From contig NZ_MLAQ01000005.1 in NCBI RefSeq assembly GCF_002272895.1, forward strand, positions 104,189 to 168,188: DNA of 64,000 nt, in the 5' to 3' direction. The first letter of the stretch is position 1. Each line of letters opens with the position of its first letter. The DNA comes from Helicobacter sp. 12S02232-10 (lineage in GTDB: Bacteria; Campylobacterota; Campylobacteria; Campylobacterales; Helicobacteraceae). The position numbers were made by a program, and so were the translations under genes. Shown here piece by piece: positions 17,403 to 26,670 of the stretch. The notes beneath the pieces were generated by a model. The model had not been told where the DNA came from. It saw only the letters and a program-made list of their open reading frames with translations, and did no database searches.

Positions 17403-17490
17403 GGGGAGATGTCCGAGCGGTTGAAGGAGCACGCCTGGAACGCGTGTAAGGTGCAAGCCTTCGAGGGTTCGAATCCCTCTCTCTCCGCCA
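17403..17490 (+). tRNA. tRNA-Ser (GGA)
   Basis: 88 bases with a full cloverleaf. The acceptor GGGGAGA pairs with TCTCTCC, with discriminator G and encoded CCA. The anticodon stem CACGC/GCGTG closes loop CTGGAAC (anticodon GGA). A long variable arm is typical of tRNA-Ser, and the T-arm is GAGGG TTCGAAT CCCTC. It lies right after the tatB-to-hypothetical operon, and foreign-looking DNA begins soon after its 3' end. Confidence 0.97.
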
Positions 17491-17571
17491 CAGCTTCATT
17501 TAATGCCGTTTCAAAAATTTTACAAATCACTATAAATATCAATGGTATTTTATTATTTTTAAATTAAGTAA

Positions 17572-18540
17572 GAAAAAAATAGAAGAATTAAAAAGCAAGA
17601 TTTAAAAAACTTTGAGATTACACGAGAGGAAATGGAACAAAAAATAAGGAGTTTAAAAATTCCGTTTTTCTCAAAGGATATCAAGGAGAGTGAAGAACGA
17701 TTTGAGAAGATCAAAGAAGAATATGATTTTCAAAAACTTGCAAAACTAGGAACGCATATTCCTTCAAGATTTTTTCTTAAAGCAATGAATATTCTAGAAC
17801 TAAGCTTTGAAGAGCTTAATGGAAATTTTGATTTTGAGAGCAAAAATGAATTTATTGAAAAATATTTGAAAAATATTGATGTTTGCTTCTCAAAAAAGCA
17901 AGAATTCAACCAAGAAAATAATCTAGAAATTGCAAAATTTGTCTTAGAGAATTTTAAAGCTATCAAACAAAGCATTAAGCAAGAATATGAAGTGACGCCA
18001 TTTGAAACTCATAAATTAAATCTAGGTAATCGCGTGCTTTTTAGATCAGAAGATAAGATTGCTTATGTGAATTATGATTGGCTTTATTATAATGATTTGA
18101 GCCTTGATAGTGATTTAGAAAAAGAATTTTTATATTTTATTGAGGGAAATAAAGATGTTATAAATACAATTTTTTCCCAATGGTTTATCGTGAGAAATGA
18201 TGGTTTTGAAGAGTTTAAGCTATTTGATAATCGCAAAGATGAACTAAATACTTATGGATATGGATTTGAACCTGATTTTATTTTCTTTGGAAAAAAGAAG
18301 GGCGAGAACGATAAGTTTTTGAGTGTTGAATGTTTTTTCGAAGCAAAGGGAGAACATTTAAAAATACAAGATGCTTGGAAAGAAGAATTTTTAGAAACGA
18401 TTAAAAATGCACAAATGCAAGTAGAGGTTGATAAAAATCTCATTCTTTATTCTCTGCCATTCTTTTTAAGTAAAGAGATCAAGCAGAATGCAAAATTTAT
18501 TGATGCTTTTGATGAGTTTTTGGAGAGAAAATTGTTTTAA
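17572..18540 (+). pseudogene. Orphan C-terminal part of a type III restriction enzyme-like protein (PD-(D/E)XK domain)
   Basis: About 302 residues from ATG 17632; the frame is open from 17572, so the sequence may be a 5'-truncated gene. The C-terminal half has a nuclease-like core: GFEPDFIFFG (Pro214-Asp215) and, 22 residues later, ECFFEAKGEH (Glu237-Ala-Lys239). This spacing and the EAKGEHL context are typical of the endonuclease end of type III Res subunits. No helicase motifs, SAM methyltransferase or partner gene are present, and a full Res subunit is around 900 residues. I read it as a remnant beside tRNA-Ser, though a stand-alone nuclease cannot be excluded because the frame is intact. 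Confidence 0.6.
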
Positions 18541-18637
18541 ATTCTATGAGAAATGATGATAAAATCAGTTATTAATTTATAATAAATTTATCTTGTACAA
18601 CGAAGCAGGTTTATTTGTCTGTTAAATGATAAAACTG

Positions 18638-18653
18638 CAACTCTTAAGAGTTG
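18638..18653. repeat. 16-base perfect palindrome in the gap after the restriction remnant
   Basis: CAACTCTTAAGAGTTG is a perfect 8+8 inverted repeat in the 250-base gap between the nuclease remnant and csd4. It has no loop and no following T-run, so it looks more like a protein-binding site or mobile-element debris than an intrinsic terminator. Nothing else in the gap (18541-18790) looks like a gene. Confidence 0.4.
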
Positions 18654-18790
18654 GGCTAAAAAGGATTCGATTCGCAAAAATTGCTATCCTGTGGTCCTTC
18701 TTCCCTTTTTTAAAGTTGGACAATTGACTTTATCATAATAATGTAAAACAAATATATTTTAAGATTAAATCCAAAAATAAGCTTTACACA

Positions 18791-20113
18791 CTATAGAAAT
18801 TTTATCAATACCATACCGCTGAATTTATCGCCTTTGTATATTTCAGCTCTAAAAATTTTTCCGGCTTTATCAATGGAGAATTTTGGAATGCACTCTTTTT
18901 TGTGGATTATAATCCCGCTTTCATTGGGCTTAAGTGATTTATCGCCGGGAATGACATACCCGATAACATTGACCCGATATCCCTCTAAGGGTAATATTTC
19001 AAAATTTTCCTTGACTTCTATAATGCTTGGAACGGCAAAGTTTTTTTCTTTCCCATCAACCTTGAGTGTTATTTCTTTAAGTGAGTTGTCAAACTCCATA
19101 TAATCAGGATTAATTTTAGTCATCAGTTTATTGCCATATTTGAGCCATATTTGATTATTTTTTGGGAGCAATCCGATAATTTTGGCTTTGGAAACAAGAG
19201 GTATTTCAGATGTTTGAATACCCTTAGGTAGGGGAAAGTAATTTAAAGTAGGTCTCAAACCATATAGGGGCAGAATGATATTTTCATCAACGGTTACATC
19301 TAATGTTTTGTCATTGATTAAATAATAAAGATTTTTTGGGTTCAGATTAAAATCTTTTTCATATGAAATACCCAATTGTTCCAGTAGTCCTTCAATTGCA
19401 AGCAAGTGATAATAAACCCTTTGTTCAAGCGGGAGCTCTTTGCTAGCTTCGTTTGCGAATGCGGGTTTGTTGTTTTTGATTGCAAAATAAGTCAGGGCTT
19501 TTTCCATTTCCTTATCGCCTTTTGCAGTATGGGTATCTCGAATGTGGTATTTATGGATAGGTTTGAGCAGTTTTTGATTGATATGACCAATCATTTGAGC
19601 TACTATTTCTTCAAGATCGCCATATTTAATTCCATTAAGTTTTTCTTGATCAATGATTGAGCAGTTTCCCCATCGATTTGGTCCTAGCAAAGCGTTTTCA
19701 TATACTGGACGATAAAATCCACTGCCATCGTGAAGATGGAGGATTGCATTTACTTCTTCAGAAGTGATAAGCTCTTTAATGTGCTTGATAATGGGATATT
19801 CCGGATCGCTTGAGGACAGGGTTGCAAATTTACGATTCATATCATCATAAATTCCTCGATGATTTAAAAGCATTGAATGTTTATTCAAAACAGGGACAAC
19901 CCATACGTTTCCATCTAGTATTTTATAGTGCATCAAGAAAATATTTGTGGCATTAAATCCTCCGGGTTCATCTCCTTGAATCCCGCCCATAAGCAAAAGA
20001 GTTGGCGAATTTGGATTTGTTTGGAGCTTGATAACATCAAAATTGATAGGAGCTAAAGGCTTAGCCAATCCTACGATAAAAAACAGACTTACAGATAATA
20101 ACAGTCTTTTCAA
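18791..20113 (-). CDS. csd4: Peptidoglycan DL-carboxypeptidase Csd4 (M14 family, helical cell shape)
   Basis: Periplasmic zinc carboxypeptidase that trims tripeptide to dipeptide in peptidoglycan; in H. pylori (Csd4/HP1075) and C. jejuni (Pgp1) it is needed for helical shape. I chose TTG 20113: an AAGGGA site lies 6 bases upstream, and a TATAAT box (20144-20149) directly abuts the upstream ATG 20143, which would therefore precede the transcript start. With this start the active-site residues fall at Gln46 and Glu49 (GGIQGDEPGG), His128 (LHLHDG) and Glu222 (FANEAS), the numbers I remember for H. pylori Csd4. Gln46 replaces the usual zinc His. It has a signal peptide (RLLLSVSLFFIVGLAKP) and about 440 residues. 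Confidence 0.92.
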   Translation of the reverse strand: MKRLLLSVSLFFIVGLAKPLAPINFDVIKLQTNPNSPTLLLMGGIQGDEPGGFNATNIFLMHYKILDGNVWVVPVLNKHSMLLNHRGIYDDMNRKFATLSSSDPEYPIIKHIKELITSEEVNAILHLHDGSGFYRPVYENALLGPNRWGNCSIIDQEKLNGIKYGDLEEIVAQMIGHINQKLLKPIHKYHIRDTHTAKGDKEMEKALTYFAIKNNKPAFANEASKELPLEQRVYYHLLAIEGLLEQLGISYEKDFNLNPKNLYYLINDKTLDVTVDENIILPLYGLRPTLNYFPLPKGIQTSEIPLVSKAKIIGLLPKNNQIWLKYGNKLMTKINPDYMEFDNSLKEITLKVDGKEKNFAVPSIIEVKENFEILPLEGYRVNVIGYVIPGDKSLKPNESGIIIHKKECIPKFSIDKAGKIFRAEIYKGDKFSGMVLIKFL

Positions 20114-20143
20114 AGAGCTTCCCTTAAATTGTTTTTGGCTCAT

Positions 20144-20149
20144 ATTATA
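20144..20149 (-). promoter_or_regulatory. -10 box for csd4
   Basis: Perfect TATAAT on the minus strand, preceded by GG. It ends one base before the in-frame ATG at 20143, so a transcript from it would start downstream of that ATG; this supports the TTG start at 20113. Confidence 0.5.
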
Positions 20150-20213
20150 CCTAAAAGTGGTGGAACAAAATGTGCTTTTGAATTTCTTAAATCTAGGTCT
20201 AGAAAGGCAAAAT

Positions 20214-20783
20214 ATGTTTGATAAAGATATGCTTGCGACTTTTAAAAAACACTTGGTCGGTATGGATAAAATTCAGGGCGAGGATATCGATCCGAATTCT
20301 TTGGGAAAATCCAAAAAAATACGAAAATTTGGTGAAGATGTTAAGAGTGCAAATGAATTTATAGGTGCTGTGCAAATTTTAGATGCTGCTCTTGCAAAAT
20401 TGATTTCATTATCTCAAAGAATGCTTGTGGAAGGCGAAATCAAAACATCTGATCTTAAATCTCTAGAAGGCATTGTTTCAAAAGAAATGTGCGAAATCAT
20501 ACAAAACTCTTCATTTATGGGAACGGAATTATTTGATGCGGTATTGAGCGTTGAAATTCATTCCAAAGCTATCGAGGTTGAGGTTTCAAATCCAATGTCT
20601 TTGGTTGCAAATGAGGGATATGAGGGTGTTATTGCTTATCTTGAAGATAAAAGGGCAGATATCAGTAAAGCCCTTGAATTTGTAAGTGTTCAAGTTTCGG
20701 ATCAAAGGGTATTTGAACCAGATGTTTCTGCTCCTTCTTCTTATGAAAGCTTTAACGCTAAAGATTTTTTAAAAATGTTTTGA
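20214..20783 (+). CDS. FliS-binding cochaperone-like protein (HP1076-like)
   Basis: A soluble, mostly helical protein of 189 residues without motifs of an enzyme. It is divergent from csd4 as HP1076 is next to HP1075 in H. pylori, and its length and helical pattern (NEFIGAVQILDAALAKLISLSQRMLVEG) fit HP1076. That protein is known to bind the flagellin chaperone FliS and has a fold like flagellin-family proteins. I chose ATG 20214 (MFDKDMLATFKKHL) with AAAGG 8 bases upstream; the frame is open further left into the csd4 control region. Assignment rests on synteny and remembered similarity. Confidence 0.72.
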   Translation: MFDKDMLATFKKHLVGMDKIQGEDIDPNSLGKSKKIRKFGEDVKSANEFIGAVQILDAALAKLISLSQRMLVEGEIKTSDLKSLEGIVSKEMCEIIQNSSFMGTELFDAVLSVEIHSKAIEVEVSNPMSLVANEGYEGVIAYLEDKRADISKALEFVSVQVSDQRVFEPDVSAPSSYESFNAKDFLKMF

Positions 20784-20790
20784 ATTGGCA

Positions 20791-20807
20791 CTATTTTGGT
20801 AAAATAG
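20791..20807 (+). promoter_or_regulatory. Inverted repeat overlapping a -10-like box before gltX2
   Basis: CTATTTT and AAAATAG flank a 3-base spacer just after the HP1076-like gene and 30 bases before gltX2. TAAAAT within it could serve as a -10 box. It may act as a weak terminator, a promoter or both. Confidence 0.35.
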
Positions 20808-20836
20808 CACGAAAATAGCCAAAAAAGGGTTAGTCT

Positions 20837-22165
20837 ATGCTTCGTTTTGCTCCTTCTCCGACCGGAGATATGCATATTGGCAATCTTCGTGCCGCAATTT
20901 TTAATTATATTATTGCCAAGCAGAAAGGAGAAAAATTCCTAATTCGTATTGAAGATACGGATTTTTCTAGAAACATTGAGGGAAAAGATACAGAAATACT
21001 TTCAATCTTGAATTTGTTTGGGCTTTTGTGGGATGAACTTGTTTATCAGAGTCATAATTTTGAACGCCATAGAAATTTTGCAGACTATCTGATAAAGCAC
21101 GATAAAGCATTTTATTGCTATTGCACCAAAGAGTTTTTAGAGAAAAAAAAACAAGAAGCTCTTGATTTACGCATTCCTTTTAGATACGATGATGCTTGGG
21201 CTGAAATTCAAAAAAAAGATAATCCCAAACCGGTTGTAAGGCTTCGAGGTTCTTTTGAGCCCATCTCTTTTTATGATGAGATTAAAGGTAGGTTGGAATT
21301 TTATCCCAATGAACTTGATAGCTTTGTCATCTTGCGTGAAGATGGGATTCCTACATATAATTTTGCTTGTGCCTGCGATGATATGATTTATGATATTAGT
21401 TTCATCGTGCGTGGCGAAGATCACGTGAGTAATACACCCAAGCAGATTTTGATTCAAAAATCTTTAGACTATCAAAAGCAGCTTGGCTATGCACATCTAC
21501 CTATTATTCTTGGAGAAAGTGGCAAAAAAATGAGTAAGCGCGATAGTGCCTCAAGTGTGAGTTGGCTTTTGGGGCAAGGATTTTTGCCCCAAGCAATCAT
21601 AAATTATTTGATTGGTATGGGCAATCATACTCCTGTGGAAATTTTTACATTAAAAGACGCTTTGGAATGGTTTGATATTGCCAATATTGCTAAATCTCCC
21701 GTAAAATTTGATCTGAAGCGCTTAAGATATGTGAATCGAGAACATCTTAAAAGGCTTAATGAGAGTGAATTTTCATTATTACTCCAAACTCAAGATATTA
21801 CTATCGGTGCATTGGGAAAACTTTATTTGGAAGAAGCAAGTACTCTGAATGAAATCAGGGAAAAATTAGGTTTGATTTTTTCTCCTAAAGATATTGATGT
21901 TACATATGAAGGAGAGAGTTTTAAAGAAGAATGTTTAAAGCTTTTTGAAGTGCTTTGGGGAATGAGTATGCAAGGAGAGAGCTTTATTGAATACGAATCT
22001 TTTAAAAATGAAGCGATGAAAAGAAGCGCCCTTAAGGGTAAAAAATTTTTCAAGCCACTTCGTATATTGCTCACAGGTGAATCTCACGGAGTTGATTTGA
22101 ATGAGCTTTATCCATATTTGAGATTTTATTTTAAAGATATTTTGCGCATAAAAGGAGAAAAATGA
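20837..22165 (+). CDS. gltX2: Glutamyl-tRNA synthetase (second paralogue, GluRS2 type)
   Basis: Class I synthetase that attaches glutamate to tRNA. The HIGH motif reads HIGN (MHIGNLRAA) and the second motif is KMSKR ([11 protein letters not shown]). Length is 442 residues. The downstream order yggT-slt-galU-x-murA-aspA matches H. pylori HP0643-HP0649, where HP0643 is GluRS2, the paralogue known to mischarge tRNA-Gln for later amidation by GatCAB. I infer the same specificity here; the canonical GluRS1 would be elsewhere. It overlaps yggT in an ATGA. Confidence 0.88.
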   Translation: MLRFAPSPTGDMHIGNLRAAIFNYIIAKQKGEKFLIRIEDTDFSRNIEGKDTEILSILNLFGLLWDELVYQSHNFERHRNFADYLIKHDKAFYCYCTKEFLEKKKQEALDLRIPFRYDDAWAEIQKKDNPKPVVRLRGSFEPISFYDEIKGRLEFYPNELDSFVILREDGIPTYNFACACDDMIYDISFIVRGEDHVSNTPKQILIQKSLDYQKQLGYAHLPIILGESGKKMSKRDSASSVSWLLGQGFLPQAIINYLIGMGNHTPVEIFTLKDALEWFDIANIAKSPVKFDLKRLRYVNREHLKRLNESEFSLLLQTQDITIGALGKLYLEEASTLNEIREKLGLIFSPKDIDVTYEGESFKEECLKLFEVLWGMSMQGESFIEYESFKNEAMKRSALKGKKFFKPLRILLTGESHGVDLNELYPYLRFYFKDILRIKGEK

Positions 22166-22455
22166 TTTTGGGCAGTATTTTGAGTGCAATTGCGACTATT
22201 TTGCATACTCTGATTACCTTATATACTTGGGTAGTGATTATAGCAGCTTTGGTAAGTTGGGTACGTCCTGATCCTTATAATCCAATCGTGCAGGTTCTTT
22301 TTAAGCTTACAGACCCCCTTTATCGTAAGCTTAAAGGTAAGGTCCCTTTAATCTATGGTGGGATTGATTTTTCTCCGTTGGTTGTTATTATTATCCTGCA
22401 GTTTTTAGATTTGACTGTAGTGAAAATTTTGTTGGTTTATTCTGAAAAATTGTAA
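22162..22455 (+). CDS. YggT family integral membrane protein
   Basis: A 97-residue protein with two hydrophobic halves ([28 protein letters not shown] and [23 protein letters not shown]). Between them is the YggT signature [23 protein letters not shown]. YggT proteins have been linked to cell division, membrane organisation and osmotic tolerance in other bacteria, with no defined biochemistry. It is translationally coupled to gltX2 upstream and touches slt downstream (one-base overlap). Confidence 0.9.
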   Translation: MILGSILSAIATILHTLITLYTWVVIIAALVSWVRPDPYNPIVQVLFKLTDPLYRKLKGKVPLIYGGIDFSPLVVIIILQFLDLTVVKILLVYSEKL

Positions 22456-24095
22456 TGAAAAAAATAGTTATTTTAATTTTTTTATTCGGTTCGTTGCTTT
22501 TGGGCAAAGATATTACGTTGAAATTTTTAGAAAGCAAACCTCAGGGGGTTGTGAGGGATTTTTATATCTGGCAGTTCATATCTAATGATAAAACTACGAT
22601 TGAAGAAGCAAAGCGCGCCTATGATCTTGTGGCAAACAAAATTCCAAGAATTCAGCAAGCAATGGAAAAAAAAGGGGTTCCAACACAGATGCCAAAAGAT
22701 ATTTTGTGCAAAAGTCTGGAATTTGAAAAACTCAAAGATCAAGATGGAGAATGTATCGCATTTGGTTTGAAGCTTTCAGATGTACTTAAATTTTCAGATA
22801 AAGATGCCACATTGGTGATGTCAAAAATAAAATCTATCAATCCCGCACTTTATGAGCAAATAAAAATACTACGCAGTAAAGATATCTTAAATGCTATGCT
22901 TGCAACCTCTGCAAAAAATTTTGGAATGATTTTTAATGGAATCTCTTATTCTCAAAAACTTGAATTGTTTGCCCATCCTATTTCGCCTAAAAAAATTGAA
23001 GTTTTGGCCAATCAAAATAATGTTGTTTTTAATAAAATGCTTCATAATATTATTCTTGATCCGCGTTTTGGGGTATTTAAAAAATCTTTGGCAAGAGCCA
23101 ATATTACAAAATCTGATACCAATACATTTTTTCTCTTGGGGATCAATGAGCTTTTGCAGAAGCGAGATAAAAAAGCACTTTTATATTTTGAACGTTCTCA
23201 AAAAGCGGCCATTGATCCGTTTATGAGGGATCGAGCTTTGTTTTGGAGATACCTCATTACCAAAAACAAAATTTTCTTGGAAGAGTTAAGCCAAAGTCAA
23301 TTTGTGGATATTTTTTCGATTTATGCCAATCAGAAAATCGGTTCTGTACCTAAGTATCAGATTGTCTCGAGTTTTGAAGATATTAGTTCTAAAAATCCTG
23401 ATTTTAATGTTAAAGATCCATTTGAATGGCAAGTTTTAAGGGATAATATTTTTGCTATAAATGATGAAAAAGAGTATGCGGAAGTTTTGAATTACTTTAG
23501 GTATGAGAAGACGCTCCCACATTTGGTGTTTTTCCTCAATCGAGCGACAAAATATAAAATCAATTACTTTATTACGCCTTATGAGAAATTGCTTTCTTGG
23601 AGAGATGATGATGAAAAATCAATGGTGTATGCGATTGCTAGACAAGAAAGTCATTTGCTTCCTGCGCTCATATCGCGTTCTTATGCTTTAGGAATTATGC
23701 AGATTATGCCTTTTAATGTCCTTCCTTTTGCCAAAGAAATGCGCATTAAGCATATTGAATTGTCAGATATGTTTGATCCTCAAACTGCTTTGGAGTTTGG
23801 TAATTATTATCTCAATCATCTTAAAGAAGAATTTAAACACCCTTTATTTGTTTCTTATGCTTATAACGGCGGTCCGGGATTTTTAAGGAGGTTGTTGGCT
23901 AAAAATGAGTTATTTTTAAAGGGGAGAAAATATGAGCCGTGGTTGAGTATGGAGCTTTTGCCCTATGAAGAATCTAGATTTTATGGGATGAAAGTAATGG
24001 CTAATTATGTGGTTTATCAAGAGCTTTTCGGTCATCAGATCGACTTGGAAAAATTTTTGAAACAGACCATTATTTATACGAAGGAGAAAAAATGA
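22455..24095 (+). CDS. slt: Soluble lytic murein transglycosylase
   Basis: Periplasmic enzyme that cleaves glycan strands of peptidoglycan to 1,6-anhydro ends. The signal peptide is KKIVILIFLFGSLLLGKD, followed by a long helical domain. The SLT catalytic domain near the C-terminus has the catalytic Glu in AIARQESHLLPALIS, then GIMQIMP and AYNGGPGF. At 546 residues the protein fits HP0645. It overlaps galU by 4 bases. Confidence 0.93.
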   Translation: MKKIVILIFLFGSLLLGKDITLKFLESKPQGVVRDFYIWQFISNDKTTIEEAKRAYDLVANKIPRIQQAMEKKGVPTQMPKDILCKSLEFEKLKDQDGECIAFGLKLSDVLKFSDKDATLVMSKIKSINPALYEQIKILRSKDILNAMLATSAKNFGMIFNGISYSQKLELFAHPISPKKIEVLANQNNVVFNKMLHNIILDPRFGVFKKSLARANITKSDTNTFFLLGINELLQKRDKKALLYFERSQKAAIDPFMRDRALFWRYLITKNKIFLEELSQSQFVDIFSIYANQKIGSVPKYQIVSSFEDISSKNPDFNVKDPFEWQVLRDNIFAINDEKEYAEVLNYFRYEKTLPHLVFFLNRATKYKINYFITPYEKLLSWRDDDEKSMVYAIARQESHLLPALISRSYALGIMQIMPFNVLPFAKEMRIKHIELSDMFDPQTALEFGNYYLNHLKEEFKHPLFVSYAYNGGPGFLRRLLAKNELFLKGRKYEPWLSMELLPYEESRFYGMKVMANYVVYQELFGHQIDLEKFLKQTIIYTKEKK

Positions 24096-24916
24096 TTAAT
24101 AAATGTCTTTTTCCTGCAGCAGGCTATGGAACAAGATTTTTGCCGGCAACAAAGGCAATGCCAAAAGAGATGTTACCCATTGTAAATAAACCTCTGATTC
24201 AATATGGAGTTGAAGAAGCACTTGAAGCTGGTTGTCGCACGATGGCCATTGTAACAGGTAGGGGAAAAAGGAGTATTGAAGATCATTTTGATATTAGTTA
24301 TGAGCTTGAACACCAAATTAGAGGGACAGATAAAGAGTCTTATTTGAATGAGATTCGCGCACTCATTCAGACTTGTACTTTTTCCTATACCCGTCAAAAT
24401 GAGATGAAAGGGCTTGGTCACGCCATTCTTACGGGCGAAACATTAATAGGGCAGGAAGCATTTGCAGTAATTCTTGCAGATGATTTATGTTCGAATCCCA
24501 ATGGTAGAGGCATTCTTTCTCAAATGGTAAATTTGTATAAAAAATATCATTGTTCTATTGTGGCAATTGAAGAGGTGCATATCTCAGATGTGGATAAATA
24601 TGGGATCATTGAAGGAGAAGAAATTGAAAAGGGGGTCTATCGAATTTCAAATATGATTGAAAAACCTAACAAGGAAGAAACCCCAAGTAATTTGGCAGTG
24701 ATTGGCAGATATATCCTGACACCAGATATTTTCAATATCTTAAGGGTTACCAAACCCGGAAAGAAAGGGGAGATTCAAATTACTGATGCATTGTTGGAAC
24801 AGGCTAAGGCTGGGAGAGTTCTTGCCTATAAGTTTGAAGGCAAACGTTATGATTGTGGGAATATTGATGGGTTTGTCAAGGCTACAAATGATTTTTATGA
24901 AGCGTTTCATCAGTAG
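24092..24916 (+). CDS. galU: UTP-glucose-1-phosphate uridylyltransferase
   Basis: Makes UDP-glucose for lipopolysaccharide and other glycans. The nucleotidyltransferase signature is AAGYGTRFLPATKAMPKEM (residues 9-27), followed by VTGRGKRSIEDHFD and the IEKPNKEE segment. At 274 residues it is of normal bacterial GalU length. It sits in the slt-galU-murA envelope operon. Confidence 0.95.
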   Translation: MINKCLFPAAGYGTRFLPATKAMPKEMLPIVNKPLIQYGVEEALEAGCRTMAIVTGRGKRSIEDHFDISYELEHQIRGTDKESYLNEIRALIQTCTFSYTRQNEMKGLGHAILTGETLIGQEAFAVILADDLCSNPNGRGILSQMVNLYKKYHCSIVAIEEVHISDVDKYGIIEGEEIEKGVYRISNMIEKPNKEETPSNLAVIGRYILTPDIFNILRVTKPGKKGEIQITDALLEQAKAGRVLAYKFEGKRYDCGNIDGFVKATNDFYEAFHQ

Positions 24917-24924
24917 AGTTTAAA

Positions 24925-25329
24925 ATGTATGATATTTGGTTTTTTATATTTTTCTGGGTCGTAGCTGTTTTATTTGCTTTGCCTATTATAGCAATGGGGT
25001 TTGTATGGGTAATGCTTCAAAAGTCGCCTTCCCCGCCAAAACCCATCACTCTTAAAGACATTGAGAATTTGCTTGCTGGGATTAAAAATAAAGGAGATCT
25101 TGAAGGGATTTTGGAAAAATTTTTAAAGAATTTTAAAATCCCCCCTTCGGATAAAGCGGATTTAAAACATTGGCTAGATATTGTGGGAAAGATTGCATCT
25201 TCAGAGCATTTTGAAATCGATTACGTAGCAAAATTTGGGCAAGATCTTGAAGAGGCGAATGAAGAGATTGGACAAGAAATTGCTAATACAGTAGGGTTGG
25301 CATTAAAAAATAGAAAAAAGGTGAAATGA
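24925..25329 (+). CDS. Conserved hypothetical membrane protein (HP0647-like)
   Basis: A 134-residue protein with a signal-anchor span ([24 protein letters not shown]) and a soluble helical acidic tail. Position between galU and murA matches H. pylori HP0647. It overlaps murA by 4 bases, so it is co-translated with it. No motif points to a function. Confidence 0.75.
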   Translation: MYDIWFFIFFWVVAVLFALPIIAMGFVWVMLQKSPSPPKPITLKDIENLLAGIKNKGDLEGILEKFLKNFKIPPSDKADLKHWLDIVGKIASSEHFEIDYVAKFGQDLEEANEEIGQEIANTVGLALKNRKKVK

Positions 25330-26597
25330 TGGATTATTTGCAGATCAAAGGTGGTAGAGCTTTGGGGGGTGAAGTTGAAATATCGGGAGCTAAAAATTCA
25401 GCCTTACCTATTTTGGCAAGTGCTTTATTGTGCGAGAATCTTTTGAGAATCCGTAATTTACCCAATGTTGCTGATGTGAAAACTTTGGCTAAGCTTTTGG
25501 AGCATTTGGGATCTGAGATTGAATGGGTTTCTCCTAATGAAATCTTGATTCGTTCTGATAGGATTATCCATACCAAAGCCATTTATGATATTGTTCGTAA
25601 GATGAGGGCTTCGATTTTGGTTTTAGGACCTTTGTTGGCTAGATTTGGAAAATGCGAAGTGAGCTTGCCTGGTGGTTGTGCCATTGGAGCTAGACCTGTG
25701 GATTTGCATATCAAAGCAATGGAGAAAATGGGAGCAGATATATCCATAGAAGGTGGCTATATCGTTGCTAAAGCTCCAAATGGCTTGAAGGGAAGCGATA
25801 TTATATTTGACAAAATCACAGTGACAGGTACTGAAAATGTCTTGATGGCAGCAGCTTTAGCAAAAGGAGAGACCAAAATTATTAATGCTGCTAAGGAGCC
25901 TGAAGTTATCCAGCTTTGCGAAATTCTTAAAAAAGCAGGGGTTGAAATTCAAGGAATTGGGAGTAATGAACTTTTTGTACGCGGTACAGATAGAGAGTTG
26001 CTAAAATTTGAAGAAATTTCTGTGATTCCTGATCGAATCGAAGCAGGAACATATCTTTGCGCAGGGGCAATCACAAATTCTTCGATTCTTCTCAAAAATG
26101 TTTTGCCACTCCATCTTGAGGCGGTTACAAACAAACTTTCTGAAATTGGCTTTGGCATAGAAGCTAAAGAAAATACTTTGAAAATAACACCTGCTTCCAA
26201 AAGGAAGGCATTTGAGATTATTACCACTGAATATCCGGGCTTTCCTACCGATTTGCAAGCTCAGTTTATGGCTTTGGCAACCCAGTGTGATGGAAGTAGT
26301 TCAATTGAAGAGCGATTGTTTGAAAATCGTTTTATGCACGTGAGCGAACTTCAGAGGTTGGGGGCAAATATTACCCTAAGGGGAAATGTGGCAAAAATTA
26401 CTGGAGGTGAAACGCTTATCGGGGCAGATGTAATGGCCACAGATTTGCGTGCTTCTTCTGCACTTGTTTTGGCCGCTCTAGTTGCTTTGGGGCAAACCCA
26501 AATCCATAGAATTTACCATCTTGATAGGGGCTATGAAAGGCTTGAGGAAAAATTGTCAGCTTTAGGGGCTCAAATCACACGCTTGAAAGAAAAATAA
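25326..26597 (+). CDS. murA: UDP-N-acetylglucosamine 1-carboxyvinyltransferase
   Basis: First committed step of peptidoglycan precursor synthesis: enolpyruvyl transfer from phosphoenolpyruvate to UDP-GlcNAc. The N-terminal [14 protein letters not shown] and the active-site loop [15 protein letters not shown] are intact. The Cys is the residue attacked by fosfomycin, so the enzyme should be fosfomycin-sensitive as regards this residue. Length is 423 residues. ATG at 25326 or 25329 are both possible. Confidence 0.96.
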   Translation: MMDYLQIKGGRALGGEVEISGAKNSALPILASALLCENLLRIRNLPNVADVKTLAKLLEHLGSEIEWVSPNEILIRSDRIIHTKAIYDIVRKMRASILVLGPLLARFGKCEVSLPGGCAIGARPVDLHIKAMEKMGADISIEGGYIVAKAPNGLKGSDIIFDKITVTGTENVLMAAALAKGETKIINAAKEPEVIQLCEILKKAGVEIQGIGSNELFVRGTDRELLKFEEISVIPDRIEAGTYLCAGAITNSSILLKNVLPLHLEAVTNKLSEIGFGIEAKENTLKITPASKRKAFEIITTEYPGFPTDLQAQFMALATQCDGSSSIEERLFENRFMHVSELQRLGANITLRGNVAKITGGETLIGADVMATDLRASSALVLAALVALGQTQIHRIYHLDRGYERLEEKLSALGAQITRLKEK

Positions 26598-26620
26598 AAT
26601 TTTTATTGGATTTCTTTGAT

Positions 26621-26626
26621 TATAAT
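26621..26626 (+). promoter_or_regulatory. -10 box for aspA
   Basis: TATAAT, 45 bases upstream of the aspA ATG in the 73-base gap after murA; an AGGAG site lies just before the ATG. It suggests that aspA has its own promoter. Confidence 0.45.
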
Positions 26627-26670
26627 CTATCTGTGTGTTTAAATTATTAAAAAATATATCAGGAGTTTAG

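Noticed and set aside
17403..17490. Direct repeat of the tRNA-Ser 3' end at the far side of the nuclease remnant as an attachment site
   Set aside because: I compared the 3' end with 18541-18790 and found no copy, so a tRNA-type attachment duplication is not supported.
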